A stretch of DNA of 64,000 bases from Halobiforma lacisalsi AJ5 (lineage in GTDB: Archaea; Halobacteriota; Halobacteria; Halobacteriales; Natrialbaceae): contig NZ_CP019285.1 in the NCBI RefSeq assembly GCF_000226975.2, forward strand, positions 434,001-498,000, read 5' to 3'. Positions 34,535 through 44,126 of the stretch are shown here, in pieces. Below the pieces are notes generated by a model, which saw only the letters and a list, made by a program, of their open reading frames with translations, searched no databases and had not been told where the DNA came from. Made by a program: the position numbers and the translations under genes. Each line of letters begins with the position of its first letter. The stretch's first letter is position 1.

Positions 34535-35503
34535 ATGGACGGGACCCACACGGCCGAAACCGTGACCCTCGCGCGACTCCCCTCGGGCGTCGAACTCGAG
34601 ACGACCGTGCACGTCTACCGCGGCGACCAGAACGGCCCCACCCTCTACGTGCAGGCTGCCCAGCACGGCCGCGAGATCAACGGGACGGAAGTCCTGCGGC
34701 GCTTCCACGAGCGACTGCCGCTCGAGTCGCTGTCGGGAACCGTCGTCGCCGTCCCCGTCGCCAACCCGCTGACCTTCGATCGGGTCTCGTACACGACGCC
34801 GGAGATACTCGACAGCGTCAACCCGAACATGAACCGGGTCTGGCCAGGCGACGCCGAGGGGACCCTCCACCAGCGGATGGCCGCCTCGCTCTGGGAATAC
34901 GCGGGCGAGGCCGACGCGATTGTCGACCTCCACACGGGCAGCCCGGACATGCTCCCGCACGTGGTCTTCCGCGAGGGCGACGAACGGTCCCGCGAGCTCG
35001 CCGCGGCCTACGGTACCGACCTCCTGCTCTCCGAACGAGCCGACGAGGACGCCTCCGAGGAGTGGCACCGCCGCGGCTTCGCTGGCAAACTCCGCGTCGC
35101 GGCCGCCGACGAGGGAATCCCGTCGATCACGCCCGAACTGGCTCACAACAAGCAGATCCTCGAGGACGTCGTCGAACTCGGCGTCGAGGGATTGTTGAAC
35201 GTCCTGCGTCACCTCGAGATGCTGCCGGGCGATCCGCCCGCGGAGACGCCGCCCGTCGCCCGGAACCACCTCGGGCAGGTCACCGCCGAGGACTCCGGAC
35301 TCTTCCGGCCGGCGCCGTCGCTCGAGGTGGGCATGGACGTCGAGTCGGGCGACCGGATCGGCACGCTGTACGATCCGGCGACGTTCGAACCGATCCAGGA
35401 GGCCGCCGCCGACCGCGACGGGGTCCTGTACGCGCTCACCCAGGAGGCGACCGTCGTCGCAGGCGACAAACTGGCGAACGTCGGGCTGATTCTGGAAGAG
35501 TAG
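34535..35503 (+). CDS. Succinylglutamate desuccinylase/aspartoacylase family zinc hydrolase
   Basis: This M14-like zinc enzyme of 322 residues has the ligand motif QHGREING (His and Glu) and the third ligand in DLHTGSPD, with NPLTFD and NMNRVWPG characteristic of the AstE/AspA family. A C-terminal beta domain (about 245-322) resembles a lipoyl-like lid. Members remove acyl groups from amino acids; without arginine-catabolism genes nearby the substrate cannot be named. It is convergent with the SDR at 35513, 9 bp away. Confidence 0.87.
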   Translation: MDGTHTAETVTLARLPSGVELETTVHVYRGDQNGPTLYVQAAQHGREINGTEVLRRFHERLPLESLSGTVVAVPVANPLTFDRVSYTTPEILDSVNPNMNRVWPGDAEGTLHQRMAASLWEYAGEADAIVDLHTGSPDMLPHVVFREGDERSRELAAAYGTDLLLSERADEDASEEWHRRGFAGKLRVAAADEGIPSITPELAHNKQILEDVVELGVEGLLNVLRHLEMLPGDPPAETPPVARNHLGQVTAEDSGLFRPAPSLEVGMDVESGDRIGTLYDPATFEPIQEAAADRDGVLYALTQEATVVAGDKLANVGLILEE

Positions 35504-35512
35504 GGAGTCACC

Positions 35513-36274
35513 TCAACACGTCGAGAAGCCGCCGTCGACGACCAGTCCGTGACCGCTGACGAACGACGCCTCCTCGCTCGCCAGGAACAGGATCGCGTTC
35601 GCGATCTCCTCGGGGTCGGCGAGTCGCTTCAGCGGATACTCCTCGGCCATCTCCTCGCGGGCTTTCTCGGGGTCGTCCCGCTGGGCGAGGTACTGCTCGA
35701 GCAGTTGCGTGTCGGTAAAGCCCGGACAGACCGTGTTCGCGCGGACGCCGTAGGGGCCTGCCTCGGCGGCGACGGCACGGGTCAGGTTCAACACCGCTCC
35801 CTTGGTCATCGAGTAGGCCGCCTGTTTCGGGAGTCCGAGGATGCTCGCCAGCGAACCGACGTTGACGATCGATCCGTGGCCCTGCTCCTTCATTCGCGGT
35901 AAGGCCGCGTGACAGCCGTTCCAGACGCCCTTGACGTTCACGTCGATGACGAAGTCGCGGATCGAGTCGTCGACGTTCTCGAGGCTGGCCCCTGGATGGC
36001 CCGTGCCGGCGTTGTTGACCAGCACGTCGAGTCCGTAGCTCTCGGCGACCTCCTCGACGACCGCGTGGAACTGGTCGGCGTCGGTCACGTCGAGGTCGTA
36101 GAAGACCGCTTCGCCGCCGTCGGCTTCGATCGCGTCGGCGACCGCCTCGCCCCCGTCCGAGTCGATGTCCGTTACGACGACGCGGGCGCCCTCCTCGGCG
36201 CACCGCTCGGCGGTTGCTCGACCGATTCCCGACGCTGCACCCGTGATCACGACCGTCCGATCCTCGAGTCGCAT
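35513..36274 (-). CDS. Short-chain dehydrogenase/reductase
   Basis: This is a classical 253-residue SDR. Motifs are TGAASGIG (cofactor loop, about 11-18), NNAG, the catalytic Ser of VNVGSLAS, YSMTK, and the C-terminal pattern CPGFTDT and SGHGLVVDGGF. An Asp at the end of the second strand (VVVTDID) suggests NAD+ over NADP+. It could act as a 3-oxoacyl reductase or sugar/alcohol dehydrogenase; there is no genomic clue to the substrate. Confidence 0.88.
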   Translation of the reverse strand: MRLEDRTVVITGAASGIGRATAERCAEEGARVVVTDIDSDGGEAVADAIEADGGEAVFYDLDVTDADQFHAVVEEVAESYGLDVLVNNAGTGHPGASLENVDDSIRDFVIDVNVKGVWNGCHAALPRMKEQGHGSIVNVGSLASILGLPKQAAYSMTKGAVLNLTRAVAAEAGPYGVRANTVCPGFTDTQLLEQYLAQRDDPEKAREEMAEEYPLKRLADPEEIANAILFLASEEASFVSGHGLVVDGGFSTC

Positions 36275-36428
36275 GCTTGCTCCATCGTCGGTATATTACA
36301 TAAATTCGTTCATTATTCACACACGTATGACATAGTCTGTTTTCCTTCGACCGAGATAGAGTGAACATCGGTAACCAGCGGCCGGCCCGAGGGGATCGGT
36401 ATCTCGGGGTATCGGTCCGCTTACATCC

Positions 36429-36779
36429 TCAACAGGGCCGCTCCGGGACGAGCAGGTGGGCGAGCAGGTCCCCACCTTCCACGACGACGATCGCGATATC
36501 ACCCTCCTCGGCGCTTCCGAACTCCTCGACCGGGACGACCACCTGATCGACGACCTCGCCGCCGTCCTCGAGGAGGAGGACGACGTGGTCCCCGTCCACG
36601 ATACGATCGACGGTGGCGATAGCGGTTCGTGCGCTCGAGGGGTAGTCGACCCCGTTGGCCCCGGTATCGTCGTCCGGCAGTCTCGAGTTCCCGAGCGCGA
36701 CTGCCGCAGCGGTAGCAGTCGGGATCGTACCGATCGCATACAGCACAGTCCGGCGCAGCGCCGGCGTCCGTTCCGACAT
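36429..36779 (-). CDS. DUF3006 domain protein with N-terminal anchor
   Basis: The 116-residue protein has one hydrophobic N-terminal segment (VLYAIGTIPTATAAAVALG) and then a DUF3006 beta domain (ATVDRIVDGDHVVLLLEDGG, about residues 54-73). A TATA box (TTTATAAA, 36802-36809) is centred 26 bp upstream of the ATG at 36779, so the gene is probably leaderless. It is likely membrane-tethered. Function is unknown. Confidence 0.75.
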   Translation of the reverse strand: MSERTPALRRTVLYAIGTIPTATAAAVALGNSRLPDDDTGANGVDYPSSARTAIATVDRIVDGDHVVLLLEDGGEVVDQVVVPVEEFGSAEEGDIAIVVVEGGDLLAHLLVPERPC

Positions 36780-37149
36780 ACCGCCGCTGGCCGCGCCACA
36801 GTTTATAAAGGACAGGACGACGCGAACGGAGCGGAAAACCGGCCCACGAATCCGACTTGTATTACATCATATATTTACCCGATAAAGTCATACTACGTAT
36901 GTTTGTGCTGTTGTCTCGTGTTACGAGGTCGCAGTTGATAAACCGGTAATCAGCCACGAGAAGCCCTCCGAGAGAGCTATAGGATTAGTGCCGTCAGTAC
37001 GGATTCCAGCGTCTGATCACCTACCAGAAATATTTAAACAATATAAAAATACTATTACGGACTCGAGTACTCGATAAACGATCGACAACTGGCTGATCGA
37101 CGGCTTCGTGTGTACCGACACCAAAAGCTTATCACTCGTCTGGGAGGTT
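36780..37149. other. Divergent intergenic region before the SMC-like gene
   Basis: This 370-bp region is AT-richer than its surroundings (for example 37025-37055). It holds the DUF3006 TATA box on the left and a TATA-like AAAAGCTTATC (37123-37133) before the SMC-like gene on the right. No gene or RNA was recognised in the middle. Confidence 0.5.
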
Positions 37150-39165
37150 ATGCAAACAATGGCGACACAGGAGCGTATCACTCGACAGGCGACGTTGCGG
37201 GCCCGTAATATCGGGGGTATCGACGAAACTACGGTCGAACTCGAGTCGGGCGTCACCGTCCTGGCCGGCCGCAACGCGACGAACCGAACGTCGCTGTTGC
37301 AGGCGTTCATGGCGGCGCTCGGCGGCGAGTATGCCTCGCTGAAGGCCGACGCCGACGAAGGGGAAGCCGTCCTCGAACTCGACGACGAGACCTACCGGCG
37401 GACCCTGCGTCGCAGCGGCGGCACGACCGTCATGGGCGGCGAACCCTACCTCGAGGACGCCGAACTCGCGGATCTGTTCGCGTTTCTCCTCGAATCCAAT
37501 CCGGCCCGCCGGGCGGTGACGACCGGCGACGACCTCCGGGAGATCATCCTGCGGCCCGTCGACACCGACGAGATCGAGGCCGAGATCACGCGGCTGACCG
37601 CCGAAAAGGACCAGATCAACGACGAACTCGAGCGTCTCGAGACGATCCAGACCGACCTCCCGGAACTGGAACGCCAGCGGACGACCCTGCAGGACCGGAT
37701 CGAGGAGAAGCGAGCCGAACTCGAGGAGGTCAAGGAGGCCATCGAGAACGCCGAATCCGAGATCGAGCGCCGACAGGACGACCAGAACGAACTCGAGGAG
37801 AAACTGAGCGAACTCCGCGAGCGACGCTCCGATCTCGAGGACGTCCGCTTCGATCTCGAGACGGAACGGGAGAGCCTGGCCGCCCTGCGTGACGAACGCG
37901 AGGAACTCGAGGCCGATCGCGAAGACCTGCCGGACGTAGAATCGCTCGACCGCGAGGCCATCGACGAAGAGATCGACCGGCTCCAGCGCCAGTCCCAGGA
38001 GATCGACGGCGTCGTCAGCCAGCTCCAGAGCATCGTCCAGTTCAACGAGGAGATGCTCGAGGGATCCCACCCCGAGATCCGCGAGCTGCTCGCCGACGAA
38101 ACCGACGGAGAGAGCGCCGAGGCAGTGACCGAACAGCTCCTCGAGGACGAGGAGACGGTGCAGTGCTGGACTTGCGGCAGCGAAGTCCGGCGGTCCGAGA
38201 TCGAGTCGACAATCGATCGGCTGCGCTCGCTCCAGGAGGAGAAACTCTCCGAGCGCGACGAACTTGAGGAGCGGATCCAGTCGCTCCGGTCCGACCGCCG
38301 CGAGATCGATCAGGCACGTCGGAAACGCGAACGGATCGAGGACCGCCTCGAGGACGTCACCGACGAGATCGATCGCCGCGAGCGTCGCCTCGAGGAGTTG
38401 ACCGACCGTCGCGACGAGCTCGAGTCCGAGATCGACGAGCTCGAGTCCGAAGCCGCCGACCTCGAGGACCAGTCCGAGTCCGGGTCCGAGTCCGAGTCCG
38501 ACGACGAGACGGAGGAGACGGACGACGGAAGCCTGCTGGAACTCAACCGGCGCGCGAACGAACTCGAGTTCTCGCTCGGGCGACTGGAGCGCGATCTGGA
38601 GACGACGACCGATGAGATCGAGGAGATCGAGTCGGCACTCGAGGAACGCGAGCGCCTAGAGGAGCGCCGCGAGGAGATCCGCGAGGACCTCGAGGAACTG
38701 CGCACCCGGATCGACCGGATCGAACGCGAGGCCGTCGAGTCGTTCAACGAGCACATGGACGCCGTGCTCGAGGTCCTCGAGTACGACAATATCGATCGCA
38801 TCTGGATCGAACGCGTCGGCGAGACGGTCCGGGAGGGCCGCCGTACGGTCGAGCGGACGGCGTTCGACCTCCACATCGTCCGCAGCACCGAGGACGGCCA
38901 GACCTACGAGGACACGATCGACCACCTGAGCGAGAGCGAACGCGAGGTCACCGGGCTGATCTTCGCGCTCGCGGGCTATCTCGTCCACGAGGTCTACGAC
39001 GACGTCCCGTTCATGCTGCTCGACTCGCTCGAGGCACTGGACTCGAACCGGATCGCCGCGCTGGTCGAGTACTTCCGGGAGTACACCGACTTCCTCGTCG
39101 TCGCCTTGCTCCCCGAGGACGCCGAAGCCATCGACGACTCCCACGAACGCATCACGGAGATCTGA
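37150..39165 (+). CDS. Archaea-specific SMC-related coiled-coil protein
   Basis: The 671-residue protein has an SMC/Rad50 layout. An N-terminal head (VTVLAGRNATNRTSLLQ, residues 36-51) is followed by a long Glu/Arg coiled coil (about 140-300), a zinc-hook CWTCG (339-343) and a returning coil. The C-terminal half-head has a signature-like LSESEREVTG and a Walker-B-like MLLDSLEALD. The P-loop is atypical (GRNATNRT instead of GxNGxGKT) and lacks the usual lysine. It is convergent with rdfA, the pairing seen in other haloarchaea. Starts at 37150 or 37159 are both compatible with the TATA box. Confidence 0.85.
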   Translation: MQTMATQERITRQATLRARNIGGIDETTVELESGVTVLAGRNATNRTSLLQAFMAALGGEYASLKADADEGEAVLELDDETYRRTLRRSGGTTVMGGEPYLEDAELADLFAFLLESNPARRAVTTGDDLREIILRPVDTDEIEAEITRLTAEKDQINDELERLETIQTDLPELERQRTTLQDRIEEKRAELEEVKEAIENAESEIERRQDDQNELEEKLSELRERRSDLEDVRFDLETERESLAALRDEREELEADREDLPDVESLDREAIDEEIDRLQRQSQEIDGVVSQLQSIVQFNEEMLEGSHPEIRELLADETDGESAEAVTEQLLEDEETVQCWTCGSEVRRSEIESTIDRLRSLQEEKLSERDELEERIQSLRSDRREIDQARRKRERIEDRLEDVTDEIDRRERRLEELTDRRDELESEIDELESEAADLEDQSESGSESESDDETEETDDGSLLELNRRANELEFSLGRLERDLETTTDEIEEIESALEERERLEERREEIREDLEELRTRIDRIEREAVESFNEHMDAVLEVLEYDNIDRIWIERVGETVREGRRTVERTAFDLHIVRSTEDGQTYEDTIDHLSESEREVTGLIFALAGYLVHEVYDDVPFMLLDSLEALDSNRIAALVEYFREYTDFLVVALLPEDAEAIDDSHERITEI

Positions 39166-39213
39166 TCGGCCCCGAAAACCCGTAACAGACGTAATTCTGT
39201 TATACCTTTGGGG

Positions 39214-39858
39214 TCACTCCCCCGAAGAGGAGGCGAAACAGTCGCAGGCCCCCGACTCGAGCAAGTCGGCGACGTCGTACTGTTTGCCACACGCCTCACA
39301 GAGGACCTGTACGTCCACGAGCACGCGGTGGGGGCCGATCTCGAGCCGGTCGGTCTCCCGGAGTCGCTCGAGATTGCTCTCGGTGACCGAGACGGTTCGC
39401 TGGCGGAGCCCCTCGATAGTTCGGGCGACGGTTTCCCGATCGCCATCGGCGTCGCCGTCGTCGGCCGCGGGCGGCGACGCGTCCCTGTAGCCGGTGAGAT
39501 AGCTCCGGATCGCGCCATAGGAGACGAACTCGTCGGTCAGCGTCTCGACGTCGACGCCCGCTCGCTCGAGTCGCCGTTCGACTTGCGTTCGTTCTCCCCT
39601 GCTGCCAGTCTCGCCACACAGGAGGTCGTAGAGGTGGGACGTGTCCTCGGCGATCGTATCGATCCCGGCGTCGGAAAGCGCCGCACGAACCAGCCGCTCG
39701 TTGAACCAGTCGGCGAGCGACCGCAGGCTCTCCCGGTTCTCGTCACGGGTCCACCGCGCCTCGAGGTCGGTGCCGACGCCCTCGAGGCTGTACTTCTCGA
39801 TGAGGCGGGCGACCTTGGGTTTCGGTCCGGGACTCCCGTTCGCGTTCGAGTCGGCCAT
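39214..39858 (-). CDS. rdfA: Rod-determining factor RdfA
   Basis: RdfA is known from Haloferax volcanii as required for rod-shaped cells. The 214-residue protein, from the ATG at 39858, shows the family start (KPKVARLIEKYSLEGVG ... DLEARWT), a helical body, and a C-terminal zinc knuckle (CEACGKQYDVADLLESGACDC). Sixteen extra residues from an upstream start have no counterpart. It is convergent with the SMC-like gene, 48 bp away, supporting a shared role in cell shape or chromosome organisation. Confidence 0.9.
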   Translation of the reverse strand: MADSNANGSPGPKPKVARLIEKYSLEGVGTDLEARWTRDENRESLRSLADWFNERLVRAALSDAGIDTIAEDTSHLYDLLCGETGSRGERTQVERRLERAGVDVETLTDEFVSYGAIRSYLTGYRDASPPAADDGDADGDRETVARTIEGLRQRTVSVTESNLERLRETDRLEIGPHRVLVDVQVLCEACGKQYDVADLLESGACDCFASSSGE

Positions 39859-40160
39859 CCGGTCGTAGTTCCGACGGGGCGTGCAAAGTGATTTCGGTGA
39901 CCCCACCGGGGTTGGGTCCAGTGTTTCGATGATGAGGAAGAGTCTCGAGGGCGACTGAGGGAGTGCATTCGGTCAGTTAGCTCCAATAAGACCACGGACG
40001 CTGGAAGTCACCGTTTCGCCAATGGCGAAAGCGATCGCCAAGCAAAAAGGCTCACGGGAGAGCAGAGACGAAAAGCAGCAGGATGGCCCGAGAGAACGGA
40101 CGAACGGCGAAAACGGAGAGGGTCAGCTGCGACCGCCACGCGGCCGCCGCCGCTATCCCG
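39859..40160. other. Intergenic region between rdfA and the acyl-CoA dehydrogenase
   Basis: This 302-bp stretch has no convincing gene. It contains the 17-bp inverted repeat TTTCGCC-AAT-GGCGAAA at 40014-40030. Open frames here are short and basic. Confidence 0.5.
40014..40030. repeat. Inverted repeat TTTCGCC-AAT-GGCGAAA
   Basis: Perfect 7-bp arms flank a 3-base centre, about 130 bp beyond the acyl-CoA dehydrogenase stop. It may be a hairpin at the end of that transcript, or an operator. Confidence 0.4.
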
Positions 40161-41324
40161 TCACTCGTAGGCCGGGATGCCGGTCAGCTCCTCGCCGAGG
40201 ACCAGCGTGTGGATATCGTGGGTGCCCTCGTAGGTGTAGACCGTCTCCATGTTGGCCATGTGGCGCATCGGCGAGTAGTCGGTCGTGATCCCGTTGCCCC
40301 CGAGCATCTCGCGGGCGACGCGGGACTGGTCACGGGCCATGCGGACGTTGTTGCGCTTGGCCAGCGAGATGTGGGCGGGCCGGAGGTCGCCACGCTCTTT
40401 CAGTTCGGCCACGCGGTAGGCGAGCAACTGGGCCAGCGTGATCTGGGTCGCCATCTCGGCGAGTTTCTGCTGTTGTAGCTGGAACCGGCCGATCGGGCCG
40501 CCGAACTGCTCGCGGTCCTGGGCGTACTGGCGCGCCTCCTCGAAGCTGTCCCGGGCCGCCCCGACCGCTCCCCAGGCGATCCCGTACCGGGCCTGCGTGA
40601 GACAGGATAGCGGCCCCTTCATCCCGGAGACCCCCGGCAGAACGTTCTCCTCGGGAACGCGGACGTCGTTGAGACCGATCTCGCCGGTGATCGACGCGCG
40701 CAGCGAGAGCTTCTCGGTGATCTTGTTGGTCGTGACGCCGTCGCGGTCCGTCTCGACGAGGAACCCGCGGACCGGTTCGTCCTCTGCGGAGCGGTCCCGC
40801 GCCCAGACCACTGCCACGTCCGCGATCGGCGAGTTCGTGATCCAGGTCTTCGATCCGTTGAGCACGTACCCGTCGCTGTCGCGCTCGGCGTAGGTCTCCA
40901 TCCCCGACGGATTGGAGCCGTGTTCGGGTTCGGTCAGGCCGAAACAGCCGACCGCCTCTCCCTGGCCCAGTTTCGGCAACCACTCCTCTTTCTGCTCCTC
41001 GCTGCCGTAGGCGTGGATCGGATACATCACCAGTGCCCCCTGGACCGACGCCATCGAGCGCAGCCCCGAGTCGCCCGCCTCGAGTTCCTGCATCAAGAGC
41101 CCATAGGCGGTCTCGGAGACGTTCGGCGAGCCGTACCCCTCGAGGTTGGGGGCATAGAAGCCGAGCTCGCCCATCTTGGGGATCAGTTCCGTCGGGAAGG
41201 TCCCCTCCTCGAAGTGCTCGGCGATGTCCGGCTTGACGTGTTCCTCGACGAACTCACGGGCCGTATCCCGGATCATCCGCTCTTCCTGGTCCAGATCCTG
41301 CTCGAGCTGAACGATATCCAGCAT
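40161..41324 (-). CDS. Acyl-CoA dehydrogenase (glutaryl-CoA dehydrogenase-like)
   Basis: This FAD enzyme introduces a double bond into an acyl-CoA, passing electrons to ETF. The 387-residue protein shows GCFGLTEPEHGSNPSGM (FAD/substrate binding), KTWITNSPIADVAVVWA, and the C-terminal catalytic Glu in YEGTHDIHTLVLG (Glu366). The glutaryl-CoA dehydrogenase-type TYEGTHDIHTL motif and overall similarity point to that subfamily, but C4-C6 substrates are possible. It stands alone, without ETF genes in the window. Confidence 0.92.
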   Translation of the reverse strand: MLDIVQLEQDLDQEERMIRDTAREFVEEHVKPDIAEHFEEGTFPTELIPKMGELGFYAPNLEGYGSPNVSETAYGLLMQELEAGDSGLRSMASVQGALVMYPIHAYGSEEQKEEWLPKLGQGEAVGCFGLTEPEHGSNPSGMETYAERDSDGYVLNGSKTWITNSPIADVAVVWARDRSAEDEPVRGFLVETDRDGVTTNKITEKLSLRASITGEIGLNDVRVPEENVLPGVSGMKGPLSCLTQARYGIAWGAVGAARDSFEEARQYAQDREQFGGPIGRFQLQQQKLAEMATQITLAQLLAYRVAELKERGDLRPAHISLAKRNNVRMARDQSRVAREMLGGNGITTDYSPMRHMANMETVYTYEGTHDIHTLVLGEELTGIPAYE

Positions 41325-41939
41325 ACGTGATACTACGGGAACGCCACAATAGGTATTGCGGTACGCGTTCCCAATCGGCGGGGCGACGGGGGAGGGTGGG
41401 GCCGTGATTCCGGTACGGTCCGCCCTCGCTCGAGAAGCGGACGGAACACGGGTTACTTCATGAGTCCTCGCCTTATAATACCCATCCGATATACAAAAGA
41501 AATCAAGGAAGTTATTGTTATATCCACTTCAATAATAAGTGAGTTTGATCGGTATCTCTCACGTTCGAACTACCGACGCGGTATTCAGGGGCTTTTACGT
41601 CCGATATCGAAGTATAGTTACAGGGTCTTACTGGTTCGGATCGCCTTTCCAGCTAAACAGCCAATAGCAAATATATATCTAATATATTTGTATTTCTATT
41701 TACTAGTATGGTCCGATAGCCAAACCAGTTAGGAAGTGATTTCGTGATACCTCCGGTCGTAGTCACGGTTGCCGCCAACCAGAGGCGGCGGCCCCAGGGG
41801 CGCGTGTAACAACGACGGGGCCATTTTGGTACCGGTCGAACGACGTTCTCGAGAGCCCGCTACGGCAGTCGGCGGCGAGAAATCCGTATAGTGGAACGGG
41901 TCCCGGAGCACGGCGGACGACTGGGGTGGGAAAGCCTGC
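41325..41939. other. AT-rich intergenic island
   Basis: The 615-bp gap contains a strongly AT-rich core (about 41455-41720) with runs such as AATATATATCTAATATATT, in a genome that is otherwise GC-rich. The one open frame (41460-41732) encodes a basic, Ile/Tyr-rich peptide unlike haloarchaeal proteins. No RNA gene was recognised. It may be a mobile-element remnant or a nucleoid/regulatory site. Confidence 0.55.
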
Positions 41940-43034
41940 TCACGACTGCCGACCTTCGGCGTCCGGCGACGTGAGCAGGTCCTCGTAGCGCGCACCGGTC
42001 TGTTTCAGCGTCTCGGTCGAGTACAGCCGTTCGTGCTCGAACGGGAGGTGTTCGTCGGCCAGGTCGTCGATCTTGGCGTCGACCGCCTCGGAGTCCCGGC
42101 CGTGGATCATCGTAAACAGGTTGTACGGCCACCCGTGCTCTGGGCGACGCGGCCGGTGATAGCAGAGCGTTACGGACGGCAACTCGCCGACGGCTTCGCC
42201 GCGTTCGTCGCGCTCGGCGTCCGGGACGTCCCAGACGACCATGCAGTTGGCGTCGAAGCCGGTGACGACGTGATTGACGACACAGCCGACCCGCTTGATA
42301 CAGCCCCGGGAGCGTAACCCTCCGAGCGCGTCGACGACGTCGACCGCGTCGACCTCGCGGTTGGCACGCTCGCGCTCGAGTCCCGCCGCCAGATCGCGGT
42401 ACGGCGTCGTCGAGACCGGCAACCCGTCCTGGACGGCGAGCAACAGGTCGGCCTCGAACCGCGAGAGGTCGCCGACGGCCGTCTCGCTGATCCGGGTTGC
42501 CGAGGCATCGACGCCGCCGGTCGCCGACTCCCGGGCGAACCGGTCGGCGTTGACCACCGGGAACTCGAGGTCGACGTAGTAGTCGGTGACCATCGGTAAG
42601 TCGAGCATCTCGCAGCCAGTCCGGCGCTCGATCTCGTCGAGGACGTCGTCGCGTTCGGCCCGGGAGGCCGCGGTGACGACGAACCACATGTTCCACTCGT
42701 GGTCGCGGGCGTAGTTGTGGTTGACCTGCCGGTAGCCGTTGACGAGTTCGGCGACCTCGTCGAACGCCCCCTCGTCCTCGGGTGCGCGGATCGCAGCGAG
42801 GGTCGACGAGCCGATCACCGGCGGATTGAGGACGGCCCCGAACCGGCGGAACACACCGAGTTCGAGGAGCCGCTCGATCCGATCCACGACCTCACGTTCG
42901 TCGATTCCGAGTCGATCGCCGATCGGTCGGAGGGGGCGCTCTTCGAGGGGGAGCCCACTCTGGTAGCCGTCGATGAGCGCCGCGTCGATGTCGTCGACGG
43001 CCTCGCGCCAGTCGCCCCCGGTGGCGGAGTTCAT
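41940..43034 (-). CDS. Fused siroheme decarboxylase AhbA-AhbB
   Basis: AhbA and AhbB decarboxylate siroheme to 12,18-didecarboxysiroheme in the archaeal heme pathway. This 364-residue protein contains two Lrp/AsnC-like halves. The first (about 1-170) has RFGAVLNPPVIGSSTL and NHNYARDHEWNMWFV. The second (about 190-345) has GCIKRVGCVVNH and CYHRPRRPEHGWPYNLFTM. The paired His/Arg motifs are the siroheme-binding residues. It resembles Lrp regulators but lacks a credible recognition helix role. Confidence 0.88.
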   Translation of the reverse strand: MNSATGGDWREAVDDIDAALIDGYQSGLPLEERPLRPIGDRLGIDEREVVDRIERLLELGVFRRFGAVLNPPVIGSSTLAAIRAPEDEGAFDEVAELVNGYRQVNHNYARDHEWNMWFVVTAASRAERDDVLDEIERRTGCEMLDLPMVTDYYVDLEFPVVNADRFARESATGGVDASATRISETAVGDLSRFEADLLLAVQDGLPVSTTPYRDLAAGLERERANREVDAVDVVDALGGLRSRGCIKRVGCVVNHVVTGFDANCMVVWDVPDAERDERGEAVGELPSVTLCYHRPRRPEHGWPYNLFTMIHGRDSEAVDAKIDDLADEHLPFEHERLYSTETLKQTGARYEDLLTSPDAEGRQS

Positions 43035-43199
43035 CGTCGAACGTTGGTCGCGGCGGCAACTATCGCTTTCGGGTCGGCAACGGTTCGGGGCGGTGGACCG
43101 GCCGAACGTATATGTCGTGGCCCGCCGTTCCCCGAATCACGTGTCCACTGCCGCGGTCACGGTCGCTTCGCCACGCCGCTTCAGCGATCCCGAGCACGA

Positions 43200-44126
43200 A
43201 TGACGAGCCCAATCCTCCGGAACGCCTACGCACGCCTCCGCGACGAGAGCCCGAAAACGCTCGAGGCCGCGAGCCCACGCCGGATCACGGCCAACGACCG
43301 GACGCTGCTGGTGGAACTCGAGGCCGAGGGAGCGGACGGCGCGGACGGGGCAGTGGGAGCCGACGCGACCCACGCGAACGCGGGACATCTCGCGGGCGTC
43401 GCCCACCGTCCACGGGGGTCGCCCCGGCCACCGGCGGCCGACCGCGACCTCGAGGCGCTGTTGGCCCCGATTTCGGGCCGCGATAGCGACGCGACTCCCG
43501 CTGGAGACGAAACCGATCCCCGCCTCGATCGGGCGGTGGCCATCGCGACCCTGAACGCGCTCTCGGCCCCCGCGATCGACTGGGACCGGGGCGATCCGAT
43601 GGGGCTGCTCGAGCCGTCGGTCGAGCGCATCGTCACCGTCGGGCTGTTCCGACCCGCCTTCCGGCGGTTTTCGGACGTCGAAGTTCGCGTCCTCGAGCGT
43701 GCCTCGGTCGACCTCGATCCGGACGACGTCCCCACGCCCGCGGACGTCCGTCTCTCGACGTACACTCCCGACGAGACGGCGGTGGCGATGGAGGGGGCGG
43801 ACGTCGTCTTCGTCACCGGATCGGCGTTCGTCTACGGAGGCGCGGACCGGTACCTCCGGGCGATCCCGCGGTCGGCGGCCGCCGTCGTCATCGGCGCGAC
43901 GGCATCGTTTCGCCCGGAACCGCTGTTCGAGGCCGGCGTGGACGTCGTCGCCGGCGCGAGCGTCGCCGAGCCGGATCGGGTCCGGCGGGCGGTGAAGGCG
44001 GGCGCGTGCGGAAACCACCTCCACGACGCGGGCCTCCGAAAGGGATACGTCGTGCGGGGGAGGGAGTCACCGGCGGGCCTCCGACTCGACGACTCGAGCG
44101 ACGCCGAACGGGCGGACGGCGGCTGA
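43200..44126 (+). CDS. DUF364-type putative heavy-metal chelation protein
   Basis: The 308-residue protein starts at the ATG at 43200. Its second half is the Rossmann-like DUF364 domain (ERIVTVGLFRPAFRRF, ADVVFVTGSAFVYGG, VVIGATASFRPEPLFEAGVD). The first half shows the DUF4213-like region, with AVAIATLNALSAP preceded by a Gly/Ala-rich insertion. Members are linked to metal or cofactor chemistry, but no activity is shown. It is divergent from the siroheme decarboxylase, which may hint at a tetrapyrrole or metal link. Confidence 0.75.
   Translation: MTSPILRNAYARLRDESPKTLEAASPRRITANDRTLLVELEAEGADGADGAVGADATHANAGHLAGVAHRPRGSPRPPAADRDLEALLAPISGRDSDATPAGDETDPRLDRAVAIATLNALSAPAIDWDRGDPMGLLEPSVERIVTVGLFRPAFRRFSDVEVRVLERASVDLDPDDVPTPADVRLSTYTPDETAVAMEGADVVFVTGSAFVYGGADRYLRAIPRSAAAVVIGATASFRPEPLFEAGVDVVAGASVAEPDRVRRAVKAGACGNHLHDAGLRKGYVVRGRESPAGLRLDDSSDAERADGG

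Noticed and set aside
41460..41732. 90-codon gene in the AT-rich island
   Set aside because: The product is basic and Ile/Tyr-rich, opposite to the acidic proteome, and has no motif or promoter.
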